From positions 556,568-620,567 of the forward strand of contig VGMW01000002.1 in the NCBI GenBank assembly GCA_016866235.1: 64,000 bases of DNA. Direction: 5' to 3'. Below, one piece after another: positions 1 to 9,995 of this stretch. The translations under genes and the position numbers were made by a program. Source of the stretch: Bacteroidota bacterium. Its GTDB lineage: Bacteria > Bacteroidota > Bacteroidia > Cytophagales > Cyclobacteriaceae. The notes below the pieces were generated by a model that saw only the letters and a program-made list of their open reading frames with translations, did not search any database and was not told the DNA's origin. Each line of letters starts with the position of its first letter. Positions within the stretch are counted from its first letter, which is position 1.

Positions 1-1
1 C

Positions 2-1186
2 CTGAGCAGCAGAGGACTACGTGCGTTGGCTTTGCTCGGATTGGATGGCAAAATGCGGGAGAAGGCCTTACCGATGTATGGCCGTAGAATTCATCCTGTT
101 GCAGGGTCAGAAGGTTATATGCCTTATGGCAAGGAGGGACAATGTATTTATTCGGTTTCCAGAAGTGCTTTGAATCAGGTTGTATTGGATGCAGCGGAGG
201 AGGCTGGCGTTCAAGTTTTTTTTAATTCTAAAATTCAGCAGGTTGATCTGAAGGAAACACAACTACAGGTTTCTGTGGATGGGGGTCCAACCCGTGTGAT
301 CAAGCCGGATTACCTCATTGGATCCGATGGTGCCTATTCAGCGGTTCGTGCGGCTTTCCTTCAATCGGATCGATTTAATTTTTCTCAGGATTACATCGAG
401 CATGGTTACAAGGAGTTGAGTATTCCGGCATCGGCAAACGGCCAATTCCAACTTAAGCAGGATGCGCTGCACATCTGGCCACGGGAAAGTTTTATGATGA
501 TTGCCTTGCCCAACCCAGATGCTTCCTTTACCTGCACACTTTTTTTCCCGTTTGAAGGAGCCACCTCTTTTGCAGGTTTAAAAACTAGTGACCAGGTAAA
601 ATCTTTCTTTGAGAAAACATTTCCGGACGCACTTCAGTTGATGCCTGATTTACTCAATGAATTCCATGAAAATCCCTCGTCTTCCCTTGTAACGGTGAAG
701 TGTTATCCATGGGTGAAGAATAGAACATTGTTGATTGGGGACGCCGCTCATGCGATTGTTCCATTTTACGGACAGGGAATGAATGCAGGATTTGAAGACT
801 GCCGAATCTTCAACGAATTGCTCGAGTATTTTAAGGATGATTGGGAAATGGTATTGCCCGAATTCCAACGCTTACGAAAACCTAATGCAGATGCGGTTGC
901 CCGATTGGCATTAGATAATTTCATTGAGATGCGGGATCTTGTTTCCGACCCCGTATTTCAACTTCAAAAGAAAATTGAATCGCGAATCCATGAGTTGTAT
1001 CCTGAACGCTGGACACCACTTTACTCTATGGTAACCTTCAGTGATGACATCAACTACGCTGATGCTTATCAAACCGGCCAACGGCAGAAACAAATTATGG
1101 CAAAGGTTTTATCACAGCCGGAAATTGCCAAAAACTGGGAAAAATTAGACTTTCTCTCGATTGCTGAGCAACTTCAAACTCCATAA
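2..1186 (+). CDS. kmo: Kynurenine 3-monooxygenase, C-terminal part (cut by window edge)
   Basis: FAD-dependent aromatic hydroxylase converting kynurenine to 3-hydroxykynurenine in tryptophan breakdown. The frame is open to the left edge, so the start and the N-terminal FAD-binding glycine motif lie outside; about 394 codons remain of a family usually near 450. The visible SRGLRAL stretch, the PYGKEGQ / SVSR segment and the second flavin motif GDAAHAIVPFYGQGMNAG followed by FEDC are characteristic of kynurenine monooxygenases rather than other flavoprotein hydroxylases. There is no obvious terminator before the methionine leader that follows. The family is sure; the full gene cannot be judged. 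Confidence 0.9.
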   Translation: MSSRGLRALALLGLDGKMREKALPMYGRRIHPVAGSEGYMPYGKEGQCIYSVSRSALNQVVLDAAEEAGVQVFFNSKIQQVDLKETQLQVSVDGGPTRVIKPDYLIGSDGAYSAVRAAFLQSDRFNFSQDYIEHGYKELSIPASANGQFQLKQDALHIWPRESFMMIALPNPDASFTCTLFFPFEGATSFAGLKTSDQVKSFFEKTFPDALQLMPDLLNEFHENPSSSLVTVKCYPWVKNRTLLIGDAAHAIVPFYGQGMNAGFEDCRIFNELLEYFKDDWEMVLPEFQRLRKPNADAVARLALDNFIEMRDLVSDPVFQLQKKIESRIHELYPERWTPLYSMVTFSDDINYADAYQTGQRQKQIMAKVLSQPEIAKNWEKLDFLSIAEQLQTP

Positions 1187-1267
1187 AAGCACAACACTAT
1201 ACCTGTTCGTATAAGTCTTCTTTAGAACTAACGATTGTTAATCAAAAAAATTTTTTTGAGTATTTCT

Positions 1268-1299
1268 TTTGAAATCAAGTAAGGCACACCTTACGTTTG
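1268..1299 (+). promoter_or_regulatory. Bacteroidota-type promoter of the metY leader, with overlapping palindrome
   Basis: A TTTG box (1268-1271) and a TACGTTTG box (1292-1299) are separated by 20 bases, matching the phylum consensus TTTG-N19-21-TAnnTTTG exactly. Transcription should begin about seven bases downstream, just ahead of the riboswitch. A perfect inverted repeat, GTAAGG-caca-CCTTAC (1279-1294), sits between the boxes and overlaps the -7 element, so it could be an operator for a repressor acting in addition to the riboswitch. Confidence 0.7.
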
Positions 1300-1334
1300 C
1301 ATCAGCATAGTCGAACAGCACATCGCTGAAACGA

Positions 1335-1450
1335 TTTATAAAGAAGCGCGGAGAGACAGGCTCTACGAAGCGCTAGCAACCTGGCCCCAACAAGGAAAAG
1401 GTGCTAAATCCTGATCCCAAGCCCGGAAAGTCCGGGAGGGAAAATATAAA
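1335..1450 (+). ncRNA. SAM-I (S-box) riboswitch
   Basis: The order of conserved elements matches SAM-I aptamers: a GAGAG..CUCU helix with a GG-containing loop (about 1351-1364), the GCAACC motif (1376-1381), the AAGGUGCUAAAUCC core (1398-1411) and a stable hairpin with CCCGGA/UCCGGG arms (1422-1436). The closing P1 helix can be drawn between TTTATA (1335-1340) and TATAAA (1445-1450), and a GCGC/GCGC helix between 1346-1349 and 1370-1373. It lies upstream of metY-metX-hom, the expected target; binding of S-adenosylmethionine is expected to reduce expression. No typical poly-U terminator follows, so the expression platform is unclear. Confidence 0.9.
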
Positions 1451-1460
1451 CCGGAGAAAA

Positions 1461-1490
1461 ATGAAAGTACATCTCGCACTATTACTGTAA
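1461..1490 (+). other. Possible 9-codon leader ORF between riboswitch and metY
   Basis: A short frame encoding MKVHLALLL starts ten bases after the riboswitch P1 helix. A GGAG sequence lies five bases before its ATG, a better ribosome site than that of metY itself. It ends well before metY, which starts at 1655. It may be a translated leader peptide in the expression platform, or chance; the 160 bases that follow contain no other recognised element. Confidence 0.3.
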
Positions 1491-1561
1491 CCGCGCCAGA
1501 GGCCGGCCAGTCCGTTTGCAATCAAAAATTTATCGTTGAGAGAATTCCAACCGCACGGTAA

Positions 1562-2976
<1,415 letters not shown>

Positions 2977-2977
<1 letters not shown>

Positions 2978-3999
2978 TGTCCGGACAGACAAACCTTTTT
3001 CATCACCGTAAGCCTTTTACGCTGGAATCCGGTGAAATACTTCCCGAGTTCTCCCTGCAGTATACCACTGCTGGGAGCCTCAGGGAGGACCGCTCCAATG
3101 TGGTTTGGGTTTGTCATGCCTTAACCGGAAATGCAGACGCCACCACCTGGTGGTCTGGACTCTTTGGACCAGATGGGGCTTACGACTTGAAAAAATATTT
3201 TGTCGTGTGCGCCAATGTATTGGGTGGTTGTTACGGATCCACTGGTCCGTTATCCATTGCACCAGATTCTAATCAACCTTGGTTTCACCGTTTCCCAAAG
3301 GTTACTGTTCGTGATGCCGTAAGTGCATTCGATTTGCTTCGGAAGGAGCTGAACCTTCCAAAGGTGCATACGCTGATCGGCGGTTCACTGGGCGGACAGC
3401 AGGTGCTGGAATGGGCGCTACTTGTTCCGGAGGTTTTTGAAAGAATTATTCCAGTTGCCTGTAATGCATTTCATTCCCCTTGGGGCATCGCATTCAATGA
3501 AAGCCAACGGATGGCGATTGAATTGGATCCCACCTGGTCTGATCATTCTGAGCAGGCTGGTCTGAACGGGATGAAGGTGGCGCGGTCTATAGCCATGATC
3601 TCCTACCGCACCTATGGAATCTATGACCGAACACAGTCTGAACCTACCGCTGATTTACCAGCCATTTTCAGATCTGCTTCTTACCAGCAATACCAGGGTA
3701 AAAAGCTGGCAGATCGCTTTAATGCCATCTCCTATCACAGGTTGACCAAAATGATGGATAGCCATAACCTTGGTAGGGGTCGAGTATCGGTGGTTGAAGC
3801 GCTCACCGGCATAAAAGCCAAGACATTGGTCATCGGAATTGATCAGGACATTTTATTTCCTGTAGCAGAACAACATTTTCTTCAGCAGCACATACCCAAC
3901 TCAGTTTATGCTGAATTAAAATCTCCTTACGGTCACGATAGTTTTCTGGTTGAGTTCACTCAGCTTAATCAAATCATTCATTCTTTTATTTCCCAATGA
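2977..3999 (+). CDS. metX: Homoserine O-acetyltransferase
   Basis: Alpha/beta-hydrolase fold enzyme transferring acetyl from acetyl-CoA to homoserine, supplying the MetY substrate. The nucleophile elbow GGSLGG places the catalytic serine at residue 137. The segment HALTGNAD near residue 47 and the late GIDQDILFP and GHDSFLVE segments supply the expected Asp and His of the triad. At 340 residues it is normal for the family. It is translationally coupled to its neighbours: one base overlaps metY, four bases (ATGA) overlap hom. Regulation by the upstream riboswitch follows from this operon layout. Confidence 0.94.
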
Positions 4000-5216
4000 A
4001 AAAAAATTTACAATTAGGCGTTTTTGGTTTTGGTTGTGTTGGACAAGGTCTCTACCATGTGCTCAACGAGACCAAAGGACTAAAAGCTGAAATCCGAAAA
4101 ATTGTTGTTAAGAATAAATCCAAATCAAGGCCGCTTCCAGCTGATTTGTTTTCGTTTGACCGAAACGATATTCTGACCAATCCAGAAATTGATGTGGTGG
4201 TTGAATTAATCGATGACCCCGTTGCTGCATTTGAAATTCTTAAGGAAGCTTTGGCCAACGGGAAGGCTGTGGTCACTGCCAACAAGCGTATGCTTGCTGA
4301 TAATCTTGAAGAAATTTACCGACTTCAGCAGGTGTACGGTAAGCCTGTTTTGTATGAGGGCGCTGTTTGTGCAAGTATTCCAATCATTCGAAATCTGGAG
4401 GAGTATTACGACAATGATTTGATTTCAAGTATTGAGGGAATCATGAATGGTTCCACCAATTACATTTTGACGAAGGTGATGGAAGAAAAGAAGTCTTATG
4501 CGGAGTCGCTCAGGCAGGCTCAGGATTTGGGATTTGCTGAATCAGATCCAACCCTAGACGTCAGGGGGTACGACCCTTCCTTTAAGCTCGCCATTTTAAT
4601 TGCGCATGCCTTTGGTGTTTTTGTTTCGCCTGATCAAATCATTCGATTTGGAATCGATCGGTTAAGTCAGACTGATCTGGATTTTGCTGTTAAAAACAAC
4701 CTGAACATACGGTTGGTGGGTCGCGCGCTTAAACAAAATGGAAAAATTTATGCCTTGCTGGCCACACAGTTTGTTTCGAATACCCATCCTTTATTTGGAG
4801 TTCGTAACGAATATAACGCGGTCACCGTTACAGGCGCCTTTGCAGAAAAGCAGACTTTTATAGGAAAAGGTGCTGGCAGTTATCCCACTGGCTCTGCTGT
4901 TTTATCTGACATCAGCGCCCTGACCTACGATTATCGGTATGAGTATAAAAAGATCTTGCAGGAAAACGGTCTGACCTTTAGCAACGATGCTGCTGTTGAA
5001 ATCCTGGCATCCTTTAAACCTGAGCAGTTCAGAGAAGAAGATTTCATTGAAATTAAAGAGCGAAAGTCCTCGTCTGGGTTGATTACGGTCAGGGGTACCG
5101 TTGTTCTGAATCGACTACAATCATGGTCTGACCTGGATGGGGTGAGTATTGTGTTGGCACCTGAAGCCGCCTTAATACCATTCGAAGCAGCTATTCTACA
5201 GCCTTCAGCTTCGTAA
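3996..5216 (+). CDS. hom: Homoserine dehydrogenase
   Basis: NAD(P)-dependent enzyme reducing aspartate semialdehyde to homoserine. The Rossmann motif GFGCVGQGLY is at residues 9-18, the ANKRML segment near 93, the EGAVCASIPIIRNLE catalytic region near 118, and the conserved GIMNGSTNYIL near 146. At 406 residues it is shorter than the common ~430-residue form, and I do not recognise a clear C-terminal ACT regulatory domain, so threonine feedback through that domain may be weak or absent (inference). Its ATGA overlap with metX puts substrate supply and acetylation for methionine synthesis under one riboswitch. Confidence 0.92.
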   Translation: MKKNLQLGVFGFGCVGQGLYHVLNETKGLKAEIRKIVVKNKSKSRPLPADLFSFDRNDILTNPEIDVVVELIDDPVAAFEILKEALANGKAVVTANKRMLADNLEEIYRLQQVYGKPVLYEGAVCASIPIIRNLEEYYDNDLISSIEGIMNGSTNYILTKVMEEKKSYAESLRQAQDLGFAESDPTLDVRGYDPSFKLAILIAHAFGVFVSPDQIIRFGIDRLSQTDLDFAVKNNLNIRLVGRALKQNGKIYALLATQFVSNTHPLFGVRNEYNAVTVTGAFAEKQTFIGKGAGSYPTGSAVLSDISALTYDYRYEYKKILQENGLTFSNDAAVEILASFKPEQFREEDFIEIKERKSSSGLITVRGTVVLNRLQSWSDLDGVSIVLAPEAALIPFEAAILQPSAS

Positions 5217-5232
5217 GGTCAAATCTCCTCCA

Positions 5233-5250
5233 CCTGAAGGATTCTTCAGG
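5233..5250. other. Hairpin between hom and nuoA
   Basis: A perfect 7-bp stem (CCTGAAG / CTTCAGG) with a GATT loop lies 17 bases after the hom stop. It has no T tract on either side, so it is not a classical terminator. It may mark the operon boundary, an attenuator or an operator for the nuo genes. Confidence 0.35.
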
Positions 5251-5273
5251 GATGGAGTTGCTATCTTTGATGA

Positions 5274-5729
5274 ATGGACGGGCTTATTCAGGTATTACTT
5301 TTCACGCTCCTGGGCATCGCCTTTATTGTTGTAACCCTAACAGTCTCAAGACTGCTTGGTCCCAACCGGCCAAATCCTGAAAAAAATTCTTCCTACGAAA
5401 GTGGTGAGCAGGCCGGAGGCGATCCATGGCCTAAAATCAGCACTGGATATTATGTGGTGGCATTGCTGTTTCTACTGTTTGAGCTTGAGATTATCCTGTT
5501 GTTGCCGGTGGCCGCAAAGTTTGGGTCAACCACGGATTGGTCATGGGTCTTCACGACTGGTCTGGAGATTTTATTTTTTCTTCTGGTGCTATCGGTCGGC
5601 CTTGCTTATGCCTGGGTAAACGGTCATCTCGATTGGATGAAACCAAAGCCAGCGTCTACAGAAAACAGGTCTGTCGTTCCCCCTCAGCTCTATGAGGAGT
5701 TTAATAAAAAACAACACCATGGGCACTGA
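5274..5729 (+). CDS. nuoA: NADH-quinone oxidoreductase subunit A
   Basis: Membrane subunit of respiratory complex I. Three hydrophobic segments are visible: about residues 5-27, 59-80 and 92-112. The conserved loop [13 protein letters not shown] (the family SYECG motif, with Ser replacing Cys) and [12 protein letters not shown] in the second helix are diagnostic. At 151 residues it is a little longer than the ~120-140 typical, with a charged C-terminal tail. The last 11 bases overlap nuoB, which indicates coupled translation. The ATG at 5274 is preceded by TATCTTTG, but that box is too close to be a normal promoter. Confidence 0.92.
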   Translation: MDGLIQVLLFTLLGIAFIVVTLTVSRLLGPNRPNPEKNSSYESGEQAGGDPWPKISTGYYVVALLFLLFELEIILLLPVAAKFGSTTDWSWVFTTGLEILFFLLVLSVGLAYAWVNGHLDWMKPKPASTENRSVVPPQLYEEFNKKQHHGH

Positions 5730-6249
5730 TCATCCGTTGAGCTCTGGCGATCGGCTCTGGGCGGAAAAACCTTACAAAGAATCCTTTGGAAATGCTGGAA
5801 TTGTGATCAGTAAGGCAGATGATCTGCTGAATTGGTCCAGACTTTCATCTCTGTTTCCAATGACTTTCGGACTGGCCTGCTGCGCTATTGAGTTCATGAG
5901 CACTGGCACAACACCATACGATATGGATCGCTTTGGAATGGCGCCTCGGGCTACACCTCGTCAGGCCGATGTAATGATTGTAGCCGGTACAGTAACTTTT
6001 AAGATGGCAGACCGCATTCGACGCCTGTATGAACAGATGGCTGAACCTCGGTATGTTATCTCCATGGGATCTTGTTCCAACTGCGGTGGGCCTTATTGGC
6101 AGCATGGGTACCATGTTCTGAAAGGTGTGGATAAAATCATACCTGTCGATGTTTATGTACCAGGTTGCCCTCCCAGGCCCGAAGCGTTGATTGATGGAAT
6201 TCTAAAGCTCAGGGAAAAAATTACCGGAGAGCATATTCTTGGCTCATGA
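5719..6249 (+). CDS. nuoB: NADH-quinone oxidoreductase subunit B
   Basis: Peripheral-arm subunit carrying the terminal iron-sulfur cluster N2. The four expected cysteine ligands are visible: the tandem pair Cys54-Cys55 ([10 protein letters not shown]), Cys119 ([10 protein letters not shown]) and Cys150 ([10 protein letters not shown]). The start was set at the ATG at 5719 (MGTDHPLSS); a longer frame from 5692 would only add residues inside nuoA. At 176 residues the length is normal. It overlaps nuoA by 11 bases and nuoCD by four (ATGA), so A, B and CD should be made in equal amounts. Confidence 0.95.
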   Translation: MGTDHPLSSGDRLWAEKPYKESFGNAGIVISKADDLLNWSRLSSLFPMTFGLACCAIEFMSTGTTPYDMDRFGMAPRATPRQADVMIVAGTVTFKMADRIRRLYEQMAEPRYVISMGSCSNCGGPYWQHGYHVLKGVDKIIPVDVYVPGCPPRPEALIDGILKLREKITGEHILGS

Positions 6250-7967
6250 CCACAGATCAGTTTCTTTCTGTAGCAAATCATTATGCAGGTCATCCATTGA
6301 CGGTTAAAAACCACGCCCATCCGCTTACCCTTGAAATAACGCCCGAAAATTTGTTCGCTTTAACGGAGGGATTGATGAAGGATCCTGAAGTTTATGCTGA
6401 TCAATTAATTTCAGTTTCTGCTGTAGACCTTGGGCCGGTTGCCGGTGAAATGGAAGTCATCTACCACTTCAACAGCATTACCAAAGGTTTTCCATTTGTT
6501 TTGTCTGTTAAGGTTCCTCGGGACGGGGCTGAGCTTCCATCCCTGGCCCCTCTGTTCCAATCCGCAAACTGGTACGAGCGCGAGATATTCGATCTTTTTG
6601 GTTTGGGATTTGACAAGCATCCCGACTTAAGAAGGATTTTGATGCCTTCCGATTGGATAGGACATCCACTTCGTAAAGACTATCAGGTTCAGGAGCGTTA
6701 CCACGACTTAAAAGTTGAATCGGAAAGCAATCCGAACCTCAATCCACCCGTTTCAAAAGAGTCTTCTTTCAGTTTTGATCCGGATAAATTATTTAAGTCG
6801 GAGCCGGCGGTATTTGATCCTGCAGGCTTGAGGGTAGAGGAGATGGTTATCAACCTTGGTCCACAGCATCCTTCAACGCATGGTGTTTTGAGGCTGGAGG
6901 TTTTGATGGATGGAGAAGTAGTACGACAGGTTGTGCCTCATATTGGATACCTGCACCGATGCTTTGAAAAGCATGCTGAAAATTTACCCTACAATCAGAT
7001 TATTCCGTTTGTAGACCGCCTGGATTATGTAGCCTCAATGAATGGTGAGCATGCCTATGTATTGGGTGTTGAGAAAATGCTTGGTTTGGAAGGTGCCCTT
7101 CCAAAACGAATTGAGTACATCCGCGTACTTGTTGCGGAAATGAATCGAATTGCTTCACACTTCATTGCACTTGGAACCTACGGTCTGGATTTGGGAGCCT
7201 TCACGCCAATGTTTTGGCTGATGCAGGATCGCGAACATATTTTGAGAATGCTCGAGTGGCTTTCCGGTTCAAGGATGCTGTACAATTACATGTGGATCGG
7301 TGGATTGTATTATGACCTGCCCATAGGTTTTGAAGATCGGGTCTCTGAGTTTATCACCTACCTCAATCCGAAATTGGATGAGTTGGATACGATCCTCACC
7401 GACAACTCCATTTTTGTTGGAAGGACGGCCAACGTAGGTGTTCTGCCTTTGGCAACCGCAATAAATGGTGGCGCCTCGGGTCCGGTGCTTCGTGGCAGTG
7501 GTCTGCGTTATGACTTGAGAAAAGTTGATGCGTATTCGGTATATGGTGAATTGGATTTTAATGTGCCGGTGGGGGAAGGAAAGATGGGTACGCTCGGTGA
7601 CTGCTGGGATCGAACCTGGGTTAGGGTACAGGAAATTCGGGAGTCGTTACGGATCATCGAACAATGCATCGTCAAATTGAAGGGTGACCACCGACGGACG
7701 CGTGAATTCGATCCACAGGCACTGGTTCCTGGTAAAATCCGTCCGACACAACAGGAAATGTATTTTAGAGCCGAGGCGCCAAAAGGTGAGTTGGGATTCT
7801 ACTTTAGGGCCGATGGTAAGACCGATGTGCCGAATCGTTGTAAAGTCAGAAGCTGCAGTTTTTCAAATCTCTCTCTCTTGCCTGAAATTTCCCGTGGTGT
7901 GTTGCTTGCAGATTTGATTGCCATTGTAGGTTCACTGGACGTGGTAATGGGTGAGGTTGATCGATAA
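6246..7967 (+). CDS. nuoCD: NADH-quinone oxidoreductase, fused subunits C and D
   Basis: Single 573-residue polypeptide joining two complex I subunits. Residues 1-160 are NuoC-like, with the signature [11 protein letters not shown] and a [19 protein letters not shown] block. A Ser/Asn-rich linker follows at about 165-200, and NuoD runs from about 200 to 573 ([15 protein letters not shown], the RTANVGVLP region, and a C-terminus ending DVVMGEVDR, the expected NuoD end). The fused form is known from several phyla. The usual partners nuoE-nuoN do not follow: the next gene is NAD(P)HX repair. The remaining subunits must be encoded elsewhere if a full complex is made. Confidence 0.95.
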   Translation: MTTDQFLSVANHYAGHPLTVKNHAHPLTLEITPENLFALTEGLMKDPEVYADQLISVSAVDLGPVAGEMEVIYHFNSITKGFPFVLSVKVPRDGAELPSLAPLFQSANWYEREIFDLFGLGFDKHPDLRRILMPSDWIGHPLRKDYQVQERYHDLKVESESNPNLNPPVSKESSFSFDPDKLFKSEPAVFDPAGLRVEEMVINLGPQHPSTHGVLRLEVLMDGEVVRQVVPHIGYLHRCFEKHAENLPYNQIIPFVDRLDYVASMNGEHAYVLGVEKMLGLEGALPKRIEYIRVLVAEMNRIASHFIALGTYGLDLGAFTPMFWLMQDREHILRMLEWLSGSRMLYNYMWIGGLYYDLPIGFEDRVSEFITYLNPKLDELDTILTDNSIFVGRTANVGVLPLATAINGGASGPVLRGSGLRYDLRKVDAYSVYGELDFNVPVGEGKMGTLGDCWDRTWVRVQEIRESLRIIEQCIVKLKGDHRRTREFDPQALVPGKIRPTQQEMYFRAEAPKGELGFYFRADGKTDVPNRCKVRSCSFSNLSLLPEISRGVLLADLIAIVGSLDVVMGEVDR

Positions 7968-7973
7968 TTTTTC

Positions 7974-9476
7974 ATGCTTGGAATTCTTTCTGCTGATTTG
8001 ATCAGGGCCTGGGATGGATTCACCATCCAGGAACAGCAAATTACTTCTTACGATTTGATGGAGCGGGCGGCTACCGCCTGGACCAATCGCTTTATCGAAT
8101 GTTATAGCGCCGTCACCAAAAATGTTGTGGTTGTTTGCGGTATCGGAAATAATGGCGGTGATGGTTTGGTTATTGCCAGGTTGCTCAAATCAGACCATTT
8201 CAAGGTTAGGGTTGTGTTGGTTGGTAATCCTGAAAAGGGTACAAACGATTTTAAACTAAATTTAAAACAGCTGCCTGACGAGGTAGAAGTGCTTCGTTTT
8301 GGCGCAGCGAACCCGATTGATTTTTTTGATTCTGAAGTGATTGTTGATGCCTTATTTGGATCGGGTATTTCACGTCCATTGGAGGGTGAGCACCTGGCCA
8401 TGGTAAGGATGATCAACCAATCCCAAAAGCATGTTGTATCCGTAGATATACCATCCGGACTTTTTCCGGATCACCCTACTGAATCGCCAACCGTATGCGC
8501 AAGCCACACCATTACTTTTCAGGCACCTAAAAGATCTTTTTTCTTCCCCGAATCCATGGATCTTGTTGGAAAGCTTGATGTGGTGTCCATCGGACTTTCA
8601 GATAAATTCCAGGATTTAAATAGGACGCATGATTTTCTTCTTGAGCGCAATGATATATCCAAAATCATCAGACCTAGAAAATCAGGAAGCCATAAAGGAA
8701 ATTTTGGCCATGTGTTGTTAATGGCGGGCAGCTATGGAATGACTGGGGCTGCGGTGCTTTCTGCCAAAGCAGCTTTGAGGTCCGGTTCAGGTAAGGTTAC
8801 CGTACATACCGCGGCCTTAGGGTATAGCATTTTGCAGCAATCCATTCCTGAAGCCATGGTAACCGCCGATTCAGATCAACATTGTATTTCAGAGGTCAAA
8901 AATCTTTCTGGCTTTGATGCCGTAGGAATTGGGCCAGGTATTGGTCAGTCCCAAAAAGTAGTTGATGCCCTCGGTCGTTTGATTGATGAATGTCGAATTC
9001 CATTGGTGATCGATGCTGATGCATTGAATATTTTGTCCAGGCAAAATTCATGGTTAAGCCGGCTTCCTGAGCATACAATCCTTACTCCACATCCAGGTGA
9101 GTTCCGTCGGTTGGTTGGGTCATGGAAAGATGGTGAAGACCGACATCGACTTTTAAAGAAATTTTCTTCTGAGTCCAATTGTATTGTTGTGTTGAAAGGT
9201 GCGCATAGTGCTGTGGCTTCACCGGATGGCTCAGTTTATTTTAACAGCACTGGAAATCCCTACATGGCTACTCCGGGGAGTGGTGATGTATTGCTGGGGG
9301 TTGTTGCATCTTTTTTAGGACAAGGGATGGCTCCAAAAGAAGCTGCGTATGGCGCAGTTTATATCCATGGATTGGCGGGGGATTTGGCTTCTGCGGGTGG
9401 TCGCACCATACTGGCAGGCGAAATTGCTGATGACCTTTCCGAGGCGATTAAAAGGATTGCTCAGGGCTTGGACTAA
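7974..9476 (+). CDS. nnrD: Bifunctional NAD(P)HX epimerase / ADP-dependent NAD(P)HX dehydratase
   Basis: Repairs hydrated NADH and NADPH in the cytoplasm. The N-terminal half (about 1-215) is the YjeF_N epimerase domain, with GIGNNGGDGLVIARLL and VDALFGSG and VDIPSGL motifs. The C-terminal half (about 225-500) is the ribokinase-like dehydratase, with KGNFGHVLLMAGS, the VIDADALN segment, TPHPGEFRRL and the PGSGDVLLG nucleotide-binding loop. At 500 residues it is the normal fused length. It starts seven bases after nuoCD, so the NADH-consuming complex and NADH repair are probably cotranscribed, a plausible functional link. Confidence 0.94.
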   Translation: MLGILSADLIRAWDGFTIQEQQITSYDLMERAATAWTNRFIECYSAVTKNVVVVCGIGNNGGDGLVIARLLKSDHFKVRVVLVGNPEKGTNDFKLNLKQLPDEVEVLRFGAANPIDFFDSEVIVDALFGSGISRPLEGEHLAMVRMINQSQKHVVSVDIPSGLFPDHPTESPTVCASHTITFQAPKRSFFFPESMDLVGKLDVVSIGLSDKFQDLNRTHDFLLERNDISKIIRPRKSGSHKGNFGHVLLMAGSYGMTGAAVLSAKAALRSGSGKVTVHTAALGYSILQQSIPEAMVTADSDQHCISEVKNLSGFDAVGIGPGIGQSQKVVDALGRLIDECRIPLVIDADALNILSRQNSWLSRLPEHTILTPHPGEFRRLVGSWKDGEDRHRLLKKFSSESNCIVVLKGAHSAVASPDGSVYFNSTGNPYMATPGSGDVLLGVVASFLGQGMAPKEAAYGAVYIHGLAGDLASAGGRTILAGEIADDLSEAIKRIAQGLD

Positions 9477-9542
9477 ACTTCGGCATAGAAATTGTGTCTT
9501 AGCATGCGGAACTTCTAATGCAGGTTTCCGTATAAAGGCTTT

Positions 9543-9884
9543 ATGAGATTTATTTTAGGTTTTATCGCCGTTTTTGCCCTAACCAGTGCTTATGCCCAAA
9601 AAGCTGAGTGGCCGCTTTCTTCAGGCGATTTCTCAAAAAGGATTTCTGTTTTCCCAAATCCAGTCACCGAGGTTCTTACCGTTTCCGCCGAGGGGTTAGA
9701 GGTCGGTGATTTAAGGATTGGTATGTTTAACATCATCGGCAACGAGGTTTCTGTGGAGCCTGAATTTTCTGATGGTGCTGAGATTCGGATAAGGATTAAA
9801 GACCTCCCTTCTGGCTTCTATCTGCTTTCCATCCGGGATGAAAAAACCGGACAGAAAACAACCAAAAAGTTTCTCAAGCGCTGA
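9543..9884 (+). CDS. Small secreted protein made almost only of a T9SS type A sorting domain
   Basis: The first 19 residues (MRFILGFIAVFALTSAYAQ) are a clear signal peptide. After about 15 residues the rest matches the type IX secretion C-terminal domain: VFPNPVTEVLTV opens it, GMFNIIGNEV follows, then LPSGFYLLSI and a lysine-rich end KTTKKFLKR. At 113 residues almost nothing remains to be cargo, whereas such domains usually end large secreted proteins. It may be a minimal surface peptide, a remnant of a larger gene or a sorting-domain decoy. It starts 66 bases after the NAD(P)HX gene and is closed by a strong terminator. Confidence 0.85.
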   Translation: MRFILGFIAVFALTSAYAQKAEWPLSSGDFSKRISVFPNPVTEVLTVSAEGLEVGDLRIGMFNIIGNEVSVEPEFSDGAEIRIRIKDLPSGFYLLSIRDEKTGQKTTKKFLKR

Positions 9885-9905
9885 CCATCGGCGCTTTTTT
9901 TCTTT
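9876..9905 (+). terminator. Rho-independent terminator after the T9SS mini-protein
   Basis: AAGCGC (9876-9881) and GCGCTT (9891-9896) form a 6-bp stem with a nine-base loop, followed by a run of T interrupted once by C. The stem begins inside the last codons of the gene. Confidence 0.8.
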
Positions 9906-9995
9906 TAAACCCCATCTATTCAGCGCTAACTACTGCCGGGTATTTTTACCATACGGCCAAAATCCTATTTTAGGGTCCGTTAAAATACCAGCGGA

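Noticed and set aside
5262..5269. TATCTTTG box before nuoA
   Set aside because: It matches the -7 consensus, but it lies only four bases from the ATG and lacks a TTTG at -33.
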